Of a DNA stretch of 64,000 bases, positions 15,798-25,901 are shown piece after piece. The notes under the pieces are model-generated. The model worked only from the letters and a program-made list of their open reading frames with translations, was not told the DNA's origin and did not search any database. The position numbers were made by a program, and so were the translations under genes. Each line of letters begins with the position of its first letter. Position 1 is the first letter of the stretch. The DNA is from Flavihumibacter fluvii (lineage in GTDB: Bacteria; Bacteroidota; Bacteroidia; Chitinophagales; Chitinophagaceae). The stretch lies in contig NZ_CP092333.1 in assembly GCF_018595675.2 (NCBI RefSeq), forward strand, positions 644,001 to 708,000, in the 5' to 3' direction.

Positions 15798-18110
15798 TTA
15801 TTTCCAGTTTTTATTGGGTTCAGGGCCCATGTCAAAAACCAGCCTGGATCCATTGATGATTTCCGTATGGCTGATAAATGGATGTTCGATCGCTTTACCA
15901 TCTAGTTGTACACCCTGTACGTAAAGATTTTTTTCAGACAGGTTATTGGCCACTATTTCCAGTGTTTTCGGTTGTGTGCCGACTTTATAGTTAATGGTTA
16001 GTTTTGGGTACTGTGGTGCCCCGATGGCGTAGATACCGGAAGCTGGTGTTACGGGGTAAAAACCCATCACACCAAAAATATACCAGGCTGCCATCTGGCC
16101 GCAATCTTCATTACCATTAATACCCAAAGGTTTGTTGAGGTAATTGATCGTAGTGTGTTTCCTGATCAATTCCTGGGTTTTCCAGGGCTGGCCACAATAA
16201 TCATATAAATAAGCATAATGATGGCCCGGTTCATTATCATGGCGGTAATGTCCACCGGAAAAATTCTCATCCAGCTTAGTTGCAAAGGGTTCATTGCCGC
16301 CCATCAGTTCGATCATGCCTGGAATGTCCTGGATCGCACCGAAGAGATAGGTCCACTGGTCGCCTTCTGTAAATCCATCCTGACGCCCAAGCTCCTTCTT
16401 TGGATTGTATTCCAGGAAAGAGCCATCTAACATCCTGGGTACGAAAAAGCCGGCTTTCTTGTTATAAAGGTTTTTATAATTTTTACTCCAGCCCATTAAG
16501 CGATTGTAATCTTCAGTCCTGCCCATTTTTTTTGCCATCTGGGCAACTGAATAATTATCAGAGGAATATTCTAAAGTCCTTGAAACAGATTCAGCCGTTT
16601 TTCCAAAAGGAATATAGCCCATCGAGTTAAACCGGGTAAGTCCGGCGCGAACTTCATACCCCGTCCACTTATCGCGGTCGCCATAAGGAAGGATGGTGTC
16701 ATTGTCCGGTGGCACCGTGGCGTCTTTCAATAGAGCTTCATAAGCCAGCGTGGTGTCATACCCGGTAAACCCTTTCAGGTAAGCATCTGCGATCACGGCG
16801 TCCGCATGTGTGCTGATCATGATATTGGTCTCAGCGGGGTTGGGCCACATTGGCAGCCAGCCCCCTTCCTTGTACATCTGCAGCATCGCATTCACCATAC
16901 CATTCACACGATCGGGCTGTGTAAATATTAACAGGGGATGAAGTGCACGGTAAGTATCCCACAAAGAAAAATCAGTATAAGATTCACCCGTATGCACTTT
17001 GTCATCAAAAGCGCTGTAGTATTTTCCATATTCCGACATCTCGCGCGGGAATTGCATGGTATGAAAGAGTCCTGTATAAAAAACAGCTTTCTGGTCTTCA
17101 GAAATTCCTTCCGGCTTTAGGCGGGACAATTCATTTTGCCAGGCATTGCGGGTGGCTGTCACGAGCTTGTTGAAATCCCAATCCGGCACTTCTTTTTGAA
17201 GGTTCTCACGGGCCTGTTCCAGGCTGATAAATGAGGTTCCTATGCGGACCTTCACTACTTCACCTGCTGTTGTTTTAAAATTGATATAAGCGCCCATCCG
17301 TGTGCCAGATTGTTCTATTGAGGCAGGGGAGTTAGTGGCATTATCCCAGGTGCCGAAGGATGTTATTTTTTTATCACATTGTATGATGAAATAGCCTTTG
17401 AAGTTTGGCAGTTCTGGACCGATCTGGGCAGACTGGCGATCGGGATTGTACCCGGTGATCTCATTTTTTTGGGTATCGATCTTTACGTAACCTTTTATTT
17501 TTTTGATCCGGTCTTCATATTCATTTGACGGGTCGGTTAATTCGCGGTTCAGGTTAATGCCCTGGATCACAAAGCGTGCTTGCTCAGCAGCAGGGAATGT
17601 GAACTGGAAAAGAGCCGCCCTCGAAGCAGCCGCTATCTCACTTTTTATTTTTTGCTGGTCGGCAGTATTGAGTATTACAGAATAATAATGCGGGCGTGCA
17701 ATTTCATCTTCGTGCCTGAAGGAAAGTGCACGATCCTTTGGCAGCAGTTTCAATTCACCGATCTGTGGCATAACAGAAACATATCCATAATCACCCATCC
17801 ATACCGTAGGTTGGTGCGAGGCCAGGAAACCCATGATGGTGCTGTCTTCGTATTTGTAAGCATTATGGCCCATATTATTTTCGCAGGACTGGGGCATGAA
17901 ATTGGTCATAGCATAAGGCAGGCCGACAGCAGGCAAAGTACCACCCCCGTGGATCTCTTCAGCAAAGCCTGCATAGGGTGTGCCAATTAGAGTATTTACA
18001 TAATCCACCTCCTGTTTTTGGTCAGCAGACTGTTTTTCTTTAGATTGTTGCTTACAGGCGCATAATGCAATGCAGGCCGTTAAGCAAAAGAAAGCGAATT
18101 TATTTTTCAT
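15798..18110 (-). CDS. GH92 exo-alpha-mannosidase, lipoprotein
   Basis: A 770-residue enzyme with a lipoprotein signal (hydrophobic N-terminus, Cys-19 in 'LCACKQQ'), so probably on the outer membrane or in the periplasm. Family GH92 hydrolyses terminal alpha-mannosides with inversion and Ca2+. Seen: N-terminal 'VDYVNTLIGT', 'GGGTLPAVGLPYAMTNFMPQ', 'YSSDNYSVAQMAKKMG', 'YRHDNEPGHHYAYLYDYCGQ' and 'GNEDCGQMAAWYIFGVMGFYP', the family's signature near the catalytic centre. The length is normal. It is the last gene of the ThuA/cytochrome/ThuA/GH97/GH92 operon, 51 bases after GH97. The linkage specificity cannot be read from the sequence. Confidence 0.95.
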   Translation of the reverse strand: MKNKFAFFCLTACIALCACKQQSKEKQSADQKQEVDYVNTLIGTPYAGFAEEIHGGGTLPAVGLPYAMTNFMPQSCENNMGHNAYKYEDSTIMGFLASHQPTVWMGDYGYVSVMPQIGELKLLPKDRALSFRHEDEIARPHYYSVILNTADQQKIKSEIAAASRAALFQFTFPAAEQARFVIQGINLNRELTDPSNEYEDRIKKIKGYVKIDTQKNEITGYNPDRQSAQIGPELPNFKGYFIIQCDKKITSFGTWDNATNSPASIEQSGTRMGAYINFKTTAGEVVKVRIGTSFISLEQARENLQKEVPDWDFNKLVTATRNAWQNELSRLKPEGISEDQKAVFYTGLFHTMQFPREMSEYGKYYSAFDDKVHTGESYTDFSLWDTYRALHPLLIFTQPDRVNGMVNAMLQMYKEGGWLPMWPNPAETNIMISTHADAVIADAYLKGFTGYDTTLAYEALLKDATVPPDNDTILPYGDRDKWTGYEVRAGLTRFNSMGYIPFGKTAESVSRTLEYSSDNYSVAQMAKKMGRTEDYNRLMGWSKNYKNLYNKKAGFFVPRMLDGSFLEYNPKKELGRQDGFTEGDQWTYLFGAIQDIPGMIELMGGNEPFATKLDENFSGGHYRHDNEPGHHYAYLYDYCGQPWKTQELIRKHTTINYLNKPLGINGNEDCGQMAAWYIFGVMGFYPVTPASGIYAIGAPQYPKLTINYKVGTQPKTLEIVANNLSEKNLYVQGVQLDGKAIEHPFISHTEIINGSRLVFDMGPEPNKNWK

Positions 18111-18161
18111 GTCATTTTATTTATGTAGCCATTTTGATATAACAGCCATGGTTATTCCTTT

Positions 18162-20945
18162 CTAATAGAAGAACATGGATGCAGGTATTAGTTTTTTCTC
18201 TGTCCCCGGACCTTTTATATACACTTTTAATGATTGCCCTGACCCGTTCTGGAAATAGTTGATGGTAAAGCTGTGCATTCCGGCAGCAAGTGCTTTTTCA
18301 CCTGATTTTTCAAGGTCACCATGACAGCCATCATTATCCACCAGTTGCTGTCCATCCATTAATAATTGTGCGCCGTCATCAGAAACAATATAGAACGTAT
18401 ATACACCACCAGCAGGAATATTGATATAACCTGAAAATTGAACCGCATAAAATTCTTTACGCGTTTTCAGCAGGTTAAGGTCCGGTAGGGTAACCAGTTC
18501 TTTTTTCTTTGGGGACAGTTTTGTGAAATCGGGCATCATGGTCCATTTTCCTTCGTAATAGGAGGCAGATAATCCGCTTACTGTTGTTCTGCCTGTAATT
18601 GCGGGAGTGGGTGTAGCTTTTATGAAATTTGTAGTTACAGTTGTGCTTGCTAATCCTGACGGAAAAAATATTTTGGCCTTGAGCGTGGCTGTGCCGGTCA
18701 GCAATATGGAATCCTTAAATAAGGGTGCGGTGTTCGATGGTTCGCTGCCGTCCAGTGTATAATGGATGTCGCCATTCTTTTGTCCGCCTGACACGAACAG
18801 CCATTTTGAATTAATGAAAATCCCGCCGGGTGAAGACAGTTTAGGAGCCGGCGCCAGCAGGAACTGCGCAACACCGATTGCAGCAAGAGGTTGGGCGTTT
18901 CGGAAAACGCGGGCCCTGATTATTCCAGGATTTGTTATTGTTATAGGCCGTTCATACAAAGTAGCGTTCATTGTAGGCTCAGTGCCATCCATCGTGTATC
19001 GGATTTCACCATTCGGATTTGCTGATATGGTGACCAGGGCAGGGGCATACAAATATCCACCCTGGGGTTTGATCGTTATGGCGGGCACTTCAATATTTGT
19101 TTTGATAAAGGATGCTGCAAATCCACCTGCAGGTTTCATAACAACAAGTATTGAATCCGAAGCAGAATAGGCTGATTGCATATGCAGGAGATGGTCACTG
19201 TTGGTGAGGTCATCCTGAATGACCTGGGCCGCAAAATTACCGGCACCTAAAAAATCCAGCGGTAATACGATCCGTTTTTCATCACCGGCATTGATGATAC
19301 CAAGGTACCAGTCATTACCTTTCCGCCTGGCAAAAGCTGCAAGTTCACCAATGCGGCTATGTGTTAAAACAATGGTTTCGTCCCAGGTTGTGGGAATGGA
19401 TTTAATGAGTGGAAGTGCAGCGCTGGATAAATAAAGATCAGGATCTGATGGCCAGCAGCTTAATACGGAATTAAAGATGATCTGTAAAGCCAGTTGGTGT
19501 GCCCATGAAGTGCCATAGGCCCTTTTGCTATCGAAAACCCCCGGCGTATAATCCGCCGGACCAGCGATGAAACGGGTGAATGGAATGATACAATTATTTA
19601 GGGGGCCTTGTGGCGTATAGGTGGTCCACTCCTGGCCATAAATGGCTTCACGGGTAAGCTCATTCGGATAAGTGCGGTTGATACCGGTGGGTTTATTTGC
19701 ACCGTGAAAATTAATCATCAAGTGTGCAAGTGCGGCATCTTTGAGGGTATTCTCATAAAATTTCACCTGGCTGATTCCTTCCTCATCTATAAAATCAATT
19801 TTTACGCCCGCAACCCCGATCTTGCGGAGCGCCGCAAAAAAAGTTCGCCTGAAGGTGGACTCTTTTAAAGATGCGTAACTTTTCCAGACCCAGATACCGA
19901 CTTTTTTTTGTTGTGCATAGTCCACTAATGCTTTGAGTGAATCCATAGCATCGGGCCAGCTTGACTCCCAGCCTGCATCTACCATATTATATTCAAAGCC
20001 AAGCAGGGCAGCTTTATCAATGTATGTTCTTTCCAGGTCCATGGTGGTTACGTTCTCATGTTCGAAATAGGACCAAACGGCCCGGCCGGGTTTTATCCAG
20101 CCTGCATGGTGAAAAATGCTATCCGGTGCAGGATTCAGGTTTTGAATGATGTCTGCATTTACAAGTCCGTTGAGGTCTTTAGTGATGATAGCTGCACGCC
20201 ACGGGGAAACCACGGTGTCCATTATGGTCCAGCCTTTCGGATCATTAACGAAAGCTGCATGGAGCACACCTTTGTTATCTGATTGCAGTGACATGCCGCT
20301 GTAATTATATAATGCTGCTTCTGTAATACTTACATATATACTATCTGTGGTTTGGTATGTTAATGGCGGGCCGATTCTTTTGGCGCCCAGTTTTGATAAT
20401 GGTGTTGCATTATACAAGCCTTCATAGTAAAACACATTGTCCTGGAACCAGACTGTTGAACCTTTTGGTATTTTCCATGAGCTGGCTTCACCGCTAACTA
20501 ATGAGCTGCCTTTTTTGGGCAATAGGTACCGAAATGCCAGACCATTATTAAAAGCCCTTACCTCAAGCTGGTAATTTGTTCGGGTTTTAATATGCCTGAC
20601 CTGGACGATGGCGGAACGGTAATGATTGGCAGCCAATGCATGCACGCCATTAGATGGATAAGTTTCATTCACCAACGAAAAAATGGGCGATGCTATTTCA
20701 ACACCAGCTCCGAGATTTTTTTGATCAATCGTAATACCCAGGGAGGATGGTTCAATAACCTGCCTGCCATTATAGTGCACCGTATAAGTCAGGTTGCCCT
20801 GACTTGTCAGGAACAGGCTAAATTTGATGAGTTCCGATGGACTGAATATTTCAATACTACCATTACCTCTGGAGGGCTGTTGGGCTGAAATTACCTGGCT
20901 AAAAAATACAATAGCACAGGTCGCGGAAAGAATCCTTTCCCTCAT
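18162..20945 (-). CDS. GH97 alpha-glycosidase with two chitobiase-like domains and PA14
   Basis: A 927-residue secreted enzyme (signal peptide ending 'ISAQQ'). Residues ~30-640 are GH97: an N-terminal beta-sandwich, then a barrel with 'NMVDAGWESSWPD', 'GIWVWKSYASL' and 'GVAGVKIDFIDEEG'. The Asp in 'KIDFID' sits where retaining (alpha-galactosidase-type) GH97 enzymes have their nucleophile; inverting SusB-type glucosidases lack it, so retention is inferred. Two chitobiase-C-terminal-like Ig domains follow ('IRYTMDGTEPT', 'IHYTLDGSEPS') and a C-terminal PA14 domain ('GVYTFYIVSDDGAQLLMDG') that probably binds sugar. GH97 enzymes are usually ~650-700 residues. The start overlaps the upstream ThuA stop (ATGA). 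Confidence 0.93.
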   Translation of the reverse strand: MRERILSATCAIVFFSQVISAQQPSRGNGSIEIFSPSELIKFSLFLTSQGNLTYTVHYNGRQVIEPSSLGITIDQKNLGAGVEIASPIFSLVNETYPSNGVHALAANHYRSAIVQVRHIKTRTNYQLEVRAFNNGLAFRYLLPKKGSSLVSGEASSWKIPKGSTVWFQDNVFYYEGLYNATPLSKLGAKRIGPPLTYQTTDSIYVSITEAALYNYSGMSLQSDNKGVLHAAFVNDPKGWTIMDTVVSPWRAAIITKDLNGLVNADIIQNLNPAPDSIFHHAGWIKPGRAVWSYFEHENVTTMDLERTYIDKAALLGFEYNMVDAGWESSWPDAMDSLKALVDYAQQKKVGIWVWKSYASLKESTFRRTFFAALRKIGVAGVKIDFIDEEGISQVKFYENTLKDAALAHLMINFHGANKPTGINRTYPNELTREAIYGQEWTTYTPQGPLNNCIIPFTRFIAGPADYTPGVFDSKRAYGTSWAHQLALQIIFNSVLSCWPSDPDLYLSSAALPLIKSIPTTWDETIVLTHSRIGELAAFARRKGNDWYLGIINAGDEKRIVLPLDFLGAGNFAAQVIQDDLTNSDHLLHMQSAYSASDSILVVMKPAGGFAASFIKTNIEVPAITIKPQGGYLYAPALVTISANPNGEIRYTMDGTEPTMNATLYERPITITNPGIIRARVFRNAQPLAAIGVAQFLLAPAPKLSSPGGIFINSKWLFVSGGQKNGDIHYTLDGSEPSNTAPLFKDSILLTGTATLKAKIFFPSGLASTTVTTNFIKATPTPAITGRTTVSGLSASYYEGKWTMMPDFTKLSPKKKELVTLPDLNLLKTRKEFYAVQFSGYINIPAGGVYTFYIVSDDGAQLLMDGQQLVDNDGCHGDLEKSGEKALAAGMHSFTINYFQNGSGQSLKVYIKGPGTEKKLIPASMFFY

Positions 20946-21961
20946 TTCATTTCATATTTGGAAGGGAAGCTGCCTTTCTTAAAGTTATCAAAACCGAACA
21001 TAGTGGGTTTGAAATCCTTGATGAAACTGACATTTGCCTTTTCAGGAATCTGCTTTTCAATTCCAACTGCCCAAAAACAGGCGTTTACGATCAACCTTCT
21101 CAGGTCTTCATTCAGCAGATCTACTGCTGCACCCATTGTTGTGGCAAAGGCTTTTCCTTCCCGGCCACCAGGCACCTGGTAGGTCCTGGTCCAGGCTACC
21201 GGCATCACGGATTTTTCCAGATTTACAGGGGCTGTTGGTGTCATGCCATTTGTCGATTGTCCATATACTAATATATTGGCCCTGGTGAGTTGTTGGATAC
21301 TATATACATCAGTTGGTGTCCAGATATCTTTTACCCCATTCAGGATCGGGTTTTTGCCATCCTGTTCAATACCATTGATAAGGCCTCGTGTTCCTTCTTT
21401 CCCGTGTATACCATGGTGGTTGATCCAGGTCTCACCTAATACTAATTTGCCGAATCCACCTTCCCAGCCGGGTACTTCGGAATTGAAACTATATTTCGCA
21501 TATACGCCGGCGGTATCCCTTGAGTAATTAAAAGGATGTGTGGCAGTCCGGAGGCCGATGACCGGCTTTCCAGCTTTTACATATTCATCAAAATATTTCA
21601 TTTGTGCATCGGGCAATTCGCGGAACCTGGTGAGCATCACGAGGAGGTCTGCTTTCTGCAAATGTTCCAGTCCTGTAATATTCGTTTGGTAACGGGCATC
21701 GATCTCACCGGTTTTCGGGTCGGTCGAAAACAAGACCGTGCAGTTGAATCCATATCTTACGGCGAGGATCTGGGCCAGCATGGGTAAACCTTCTTCAGAA
21801 CGGTATTCTTCATCACCACTAACGAACACGATGTTCCTGCCTTTGCCAGGACCATCATTTCCCGGGTAGGTCACCCATGTTTTTTTTTCCTGGGCGCAGG
21901 AAAACATACTATAGGCCAACAAAATCATTACACTTACTGTACGTAACATACTTGACATCAT
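20942..21961 (-). CDS. ThuA-like periplasmic protein (second in operon)
   Basis: A 339-residue protein with an N-terminal signal ('VMILLAYSMFSCAQEKK'; Cys placement suggests a lipoprotein). The ThuA/glutamine-amidotransferase-like fold is shown by 'NIVFVSGDEEYRSEEGLPMLAQIL', 'ADLLVMLTRFRELPDAQMKYFDEYVKAGKPVIGLRTATHPF' (written here as consecutive motifs 'ADLLVMLTRFRELPD' and 'GKPVIGLRTATHPF') and the late 'KAFATTMGAAVDLLNEDLRRL'. ThuA of rhizobia works with ThuB in keto-trehalose metabolism; the chemistry of most homologues is unknown. The stop overlaps the GH97 start by 4 bases, and only 3 bases separate it from the cytochrome gene, so the operon is coupled. Confidence 0.85.
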   Translation of the reverse strand: MMSSMLRTVSVMILLAYSMFSCAQEKKTWVTYPGNDGPGKGRNIVFVSGDEEYRSEEGLPMLAQILAVRYGFNCTVLFSTDPKTGEIDARYQTNITGLEHLQKADLLVMLTRFRELPDAQMKYFDEYVKAGKPVIGLRTATHPFNYSRDTAGVYAKYSFNSEVPGWEGGFGKLVLGETWINHHGIHGKEGTRGLINGIEQDGKNPILNGVKDIWTPTDVYSIQQLTRANILVYGQSTNGMTPTAPVNLEKSVMPVAWTRTYQVPGGREGKAFATTMGAAVDLLNEDLRRLIVNACFWAVGIEKQIPEKANVSFIKDFKPTMFGFDNFKKGSFPSKYEMK

Positions 21962-21964
21962 ATC

Positions 21965-24778
21965 TTATTTAGGTATTTTATGTATGGTTAAATAAACAAC
22001 ATCATTTAGTTTTACCCGGTCAGCTCCTGTAACTTCAAAACGGAGTCTCACCGTTTGGGCAGGACCTATGCCGGGAATATGCAAAACCACAGATTTTCCA
22101 TCTTCACTGATCAGGGCATCTTTCACCGGAAGGGCATCTTCACCTTCCTTATCTTTTTCCATTACAGAATAATGAGCTGAGCCATAATTGCTTGTCCATT
22201 TATAATTCCATTGGGAAATTGTATAATTGGAAAGATTTTGTACTTGTTGTTCATCCAGCCTGAAATTAAAGGATAGTTTGATGCCGTCCTTCACAACTTT
22301 CGCATCTTTTAATAAATGGCCTTCGCCACCTTTGAACCTTATTCTGCTGAGTACGCCGTATTTCACGGCCTGGGCATCATCCCATCCAGTTAGTCCGGTT
22401 ACGTAGACCTGTTTGTCCACAGGATTTACTGCAGCACGCTGGATTCCTGCATCCAATTGAAAGGGCAGGGCTACCATTGCGCCCTGGGTGATATCATCTA
22501 CTTTCTGCGTCATAAAAAAATAAGCCCAACCGGTGCCATAACTGGTGTGGATGAACTGGTCGCCGAGGGGTCCCCAGCTTTTATCACTCCACACGCCACC
22601 TCCCGGCGAATTGTCAAACTCCTGGGGTAGCCAGATGACAGGTGGATGAAATGTATCAGGTACTTTGACTATAGCTGGATTGATCACGTCACCGGCCATC
22701 TGGTCTTTGGTAAATATTTTACCATCCGGACTCCATTCTTTTCCACCTGTAAGGTTTGGTACATAGCCATAATAAGCGCCGAATTCAATCAGGTTGATTT
22801 TGTTGGCTGGTGTCCAGTTGCCCTGGTTGTCGCTTACAAAGATCCGGTCATCAGGTGTGATGGTAACGCCATTGTTCACGCGAAAACCGGTTGCAAGGCT
22901 TTCACTTTTTTTTCCATCGGGTGAAATTTTCATGAGGTTGCCCGGGTCTTTATTATCAGTGTACTCACCAGGTTTCGCATAATAGAAATTTCCCTGGCTG
23001 TCTGTTTCAAGGCTGAAATTGAAAGCATGGAAAAAGGATGATACATCCGTATCGGCATAGAAATTCTCATAAAAATCTGTCTCACCATCTCCATTCAGGT
23101 CGTGGAGCAATACAATGCCATTTCTCGTGGTGACAAATAGTTTATCTTTAATAACCTTTAAGCCCATACATTCGAAGAGTCCGGTTGCAATCCTTTGCCA
23201 CCTTATATTTTTCAGGGTACTATCAATGCCGGTGGCAATCCATACATCACCGGTATACGTACCGACCACGATGCTGCCATCGCTTTTGAAACCCAGGCAG
23301 GTTGGCCTTATCCAGGCATTATAGGCATTATTGAATGGCAGTCCGATATCATCAATGGTATATGGATAATCCACGGGTATGGGGACTAGTTTCTTCGGAT
23401 CATTCCTGCCAGCATCTTTGCGGAAGGCCGGATCGATGTGTGCCCTGTTAGCATTCAACGTGCCTGTAGCTTTCACTATTTTGGACCATTGTGCTGGTCC
23501 GCCTTTTGTCATTTGTGAAAGCTCTGGCAAATCAATTTTTGCAGTTTTCTTTTTTACAACATCCGCAAATGCAAGGATACCTTCGCGGTTATTCCCTGAG
23601 GTCCGTAATACCTGGACTGAAATTGATTCTGTGCTGGCAGGAATGTTTAATACAATCTTGTTATTATCTACGATGCATGCAATTTCTTTATTTAATGAAA
23701 TAATTCCTGCTGCTATGAATTTTTTCGTTTTTGGATCAATTAATGTGGTGATACCATTGGCATTACCTTTCCCGGCATTTGGCAGTTGCCCGATAATGAT
23801 TTTTTGTTCTGAGGTTCCGGGCGAGATGTTCAGGGTCTGTGCCAGGATAATTCTTCCGGAGATCGTTATGGCCTGTGGATATTCAAGTATATCCCGGCCG
23901 GCGATGGCATAGGAGAGGATCACACCTTTATTATAGGTATAGTGGCCATGGTAATTGAGGAACTCTTTTGGAAGGGGTGTCCGTATCCCGATAGTTTTTT
24001 GGAGGCTATCGATCCGGCCGTTGTAGGTCCATTGCCATAGGTCAAGTCCTTCCATCATTTGACCCTGTATCGAAGGCTGACCCTCACCGCGGTAATTTTT
24101 ATATTTCGTGGCTTCGAGGTTCAGTTCACCTTTCCAGGCAGCTGTTGTGCCCATCCGGAGAAGGTTATAACTTAGTTTGACATGGTTATCCAACAGGATG
24201 GTTAGCGCCGCAGTTGTATGCTCTTTTAATTGGGAATGGATGGCAGTACCATAATTGCTTTGATGGGCGCGGAACCATTCCTGTCCATATTTCTGTGAGC
24301 CCCGTAATGCTTCAGTTTTTGTAATGGCCAATTGTTGGGCAACAGTGCTGCCTGGCTTGGGTAAGGTGGCCAGGTACTCATCAGTAATCTTGTAATACTG
24401 GCCTGGATTGGGCTTCTTCATAAATGCCTCTCGTATGTACTGTACCACATAATAACGTTCTTCTGGTGCAAGCCATGTTTGCGGTGCCATCAATCCGGCC
24501 CCATTGGTGATCGTCTGCCACATCTCATATGGCTTGTTGCCAAAGCGTAATTTATCTTTGCTGAAAGACCTTGCTTGCGGATAGGAAGATGTGCCATTAC
24601 TACCATGACAGGTCATGCAGGAACTTTCATAGATCTGCCTGCCTTTTTCGAGAGTGGACTTGTTTAAACTTTTAATGACCGCAGCGTGATCAATGTCAGT
24701 GGGGCCATAAGGTCCGGCGTTCCGGAAACATAATATCAACAGAAGTGCGGGAAAGAAATAATAAATCGTTCTTTTCAT
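21965..24778 (-). CDS. cytochrome c / DUF6797-like beta-propeller protein
   Basis: I chose ATG 24778 (MKRTIYYFF), which overlaps the ThuA stop as ATGA; an ATG 12 bases upstream is also in frame. The 937-residue product has an export signal, then a class I cytochrome c domain: heme motif C54-M-T-C57-H58 and a likely axial Met97 in 'GLMAPQTW'. A central region (~200-430) resembles DUF6797-type proteins, and residues ~460-800 form a PVC-type/sorbosone-dehydrogenase-like beta-propeller ('DVWIATGID', 'VRVNNGVTITPDDRIFVSDNQGNW' as 'DDRIFVSDNQGNW'). It is likely a periplasmic sugar-oxidising or electron-carrying protein. The substrate is unknown. Confidence 0.88.
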   Translation of the reverse strand: MKRTIYYFFPALLLILCFRNAGPYGPTDIDHAAVIKSLNKSTLEKGRQIYESSCMTCHGSNGTSSYPQARSFSKDKLRFGNKPYEMWQTITNGAGLMAPQTWLAPEERYYVVQYIREAFMKKPNPGQYYKITDEYLATLPKPGSTVAQQLAITKTEALRGSQKYGQEWFRAHQSNYGTAIHSQLKEHTTAALTILLDNHVKLSYNLLRMGTTAAWKGELNLEATKYKNYRGEGQPSIQGQMMEGLDLWQWTYNGRIDSLQKTIGIRTPLPKEFLNYHGHYTYNKGVILSYAIAGRDILEYPQAITISGRIILAQTLNISPGTSEQKIIIGQLPNAGKGNANGITTLIDPKTKKFIAAGIISLNKEIACIVDNNKIVLNIPASTESISVQVLRTSGNNREGILAFADVVKKKTAKIDLPELSQMTKGGPAQWSKIVKATGTLNANRAHIDPAFRKDAGRNDPKKLVPIPVDYPYTIDDIGLPFNNAYNAWIRPTCLGFKSDGSIVVGTYTGDVWIATGIDSTLKNIRWQRIATGLFECMGLKVIKDKLFVTTRNGIVLLHDLNGDGETDFYENFYADTDVSSFFHAFNFSLETDSQGNFYYAKPGEYTDNKDPGNLMKISPDGKKSESLATGFRVNNGVTITPDDRIFVSDNQGNWTPANKINLIEFGAYYGYVPNLTGGKEWSPDGKIFTKDQMAGDVINPAIVKVPDTFHPPVIWLPQEFDNSPGGGVWSDKSWGPLGDQFIHTSYGTGWAYFFMTQKVDDITQGAMVALPFQLDAGIQRAAVNPVDKQVYVTGLTGWDDAQAVKYGVLSRIRFKGGEGHLLKDAKVVKDGIKLSFNFRLDEQQVQNLSNYTISQWNYKWTSNYGSAHYSVMEKDKEGEDALPVKDALISEDGKSVVLHIPGIGPAQTVRLRFEVTGADRVKLNDVVYLTIHKIPK

Positions 24779-25701
24779 GCGACTATCCATTTAGCAGCGT
24801 TTGATAAGATATTCAGGACATTTTTCTCTTTGAATACAGGGAAAGTCTCGTGGCCAGGCCTGAAGTAAAATATTTTTCCTTTGCCCAGTTCCCACAACAT
24901 GCCAGAGCGGAACCATTCACCTGTCGCCCACGATTCTTCGAAAATAACCGAGTCAGGTGCAGGTACGTGAAAGGGCTCATCATACATTTCAGTCTGCGGG
25001 ATTAAGAAACTTGCCGGTAGTCCGGCCATGATAGGGTGACCCGGCTGCAACACTTTCACGGTGCTGGGTTTGCCATCATTTCGATAGGCCGGGAAACAAC
25101 AAAATGGCAGGTGTACCTGCAATTTGGTCTGGCCGTCTGGGAACTTGCGTTCAACAGTATAAGGTGTTATACGGGCATCATAGTGAGGAACGGTGAATTG
25201 TTTCGGTGGTGCAATGAAACTGATGTTTGTCGATTTCACGGGACTATCCTTCAGGACATTCAACCGGGTAATCTCATTCATTGCCTGTACGAAGGGCGTA
25301 GACCAATGTGCGGAATGGAGTGCAATAAATGCCAGGGTGCCAGCTTTAATCCTTTCGACAATGTTTTTACCTTTCTCCGGACTTATTTCATCCTGCCGCA
25401 CATGCCCCCACCAAATCAGCAGGTCGGTTTGGTCGAGTGTGCTGTCTGGAATGCCCTGATCAGCGTCATCCAATCCAACGGATGCTACTGAAAATTCCGG
25501 ATTGGCCTTCAATTGGTCAGCAATGTAATTCCCTAAAAAATTATCGTAGGCTTCTTTTTGCTCATCACTCCGTTCATCCCATACCAGGATGCGGATCTTT
25601 TTTTTCACTTCAAGCAGCGGGATAACTGAACCAGGCAGAATGATACCTGAAAATGCTGTTAAAGAAGTGTTCTTCAAGAATTGCCGTCTGTTGTGATACA
25701 T
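24775..25701 (-). CDS. ThuA family protein with Tat-like signal (first in operon)
   Basis: A 308-residue protein. The N-terminus 'NRRQFLKNTSL' followed by a hydrophobic stretch is a Tat-type signal, so it probably folds in the cytoplasm and is exported. The ThuA fold is shown by 'IRILVWDERSDEQKEAYDNF', 'TDLLIWWGHVRQDEI', 'GTLAFIALHSAHWSTPF' and 'GHPIMAGLP', then 'GKIFYFRPGHETFPVF'. The His-Ser pair in 'ALHSAHW' is typical of ThuA proper and differs from the second ThuA in this operon. The gene leads the operon. The 200-base gap up to 25902 must hold divergent promoters for this operon and the symporter. Confidence 0.9.
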   Translation of the reverse strand: MYHNRRQFLKNTSLTAFSGIILPGSVIPLLEVKKKIRILVWDERSDEQKEAYDNFLGNYIADQLKANPEFSVASVGLDDADQGIPDSTLDQTDLLIWWGHVRQDEISPEKGKNIVERIKAGTLAFIALHSAHWSTPFVQAMNEITRLNVLKDSPVKSTNISFIAPPKQFTVPHYDARITPYTVERKFPDGQTKLQVHLPFCCFPAYRNDGKPSTVKVLQPGHPIMAGLPASFLIPQTEMYDEPFHVPAPDSVIFEESWATGEWFRSGMLWELGKGKIFYFRPGHETFPVFKEKNVLNILSNAAKWIVA

Positions 25702-25901
25702 TGACTGGATATGAAAATTGTAATTGAATGAAAACAGGCCTTTGAAGATACATCATCAATGCTATAAAAGGTGCCACCATTATGGTCAACCGTAATCAGA
25801 TGTCACATTGAAAAGTTCTGCATATCTTAAAAGGCCAAACCCCCCTTTTGCATTATGCAGTAGGGTATTTTTATGAAGTTTAAATTGAATAATTCTCAGT
25901 T

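Noticed and set aside
25847-25873. TTTG/TATTTTTA promoter for the symporter
   Set aside because: The spacing of 15 bases is too short and the -7 element is a poor match to TAnnTTTG.
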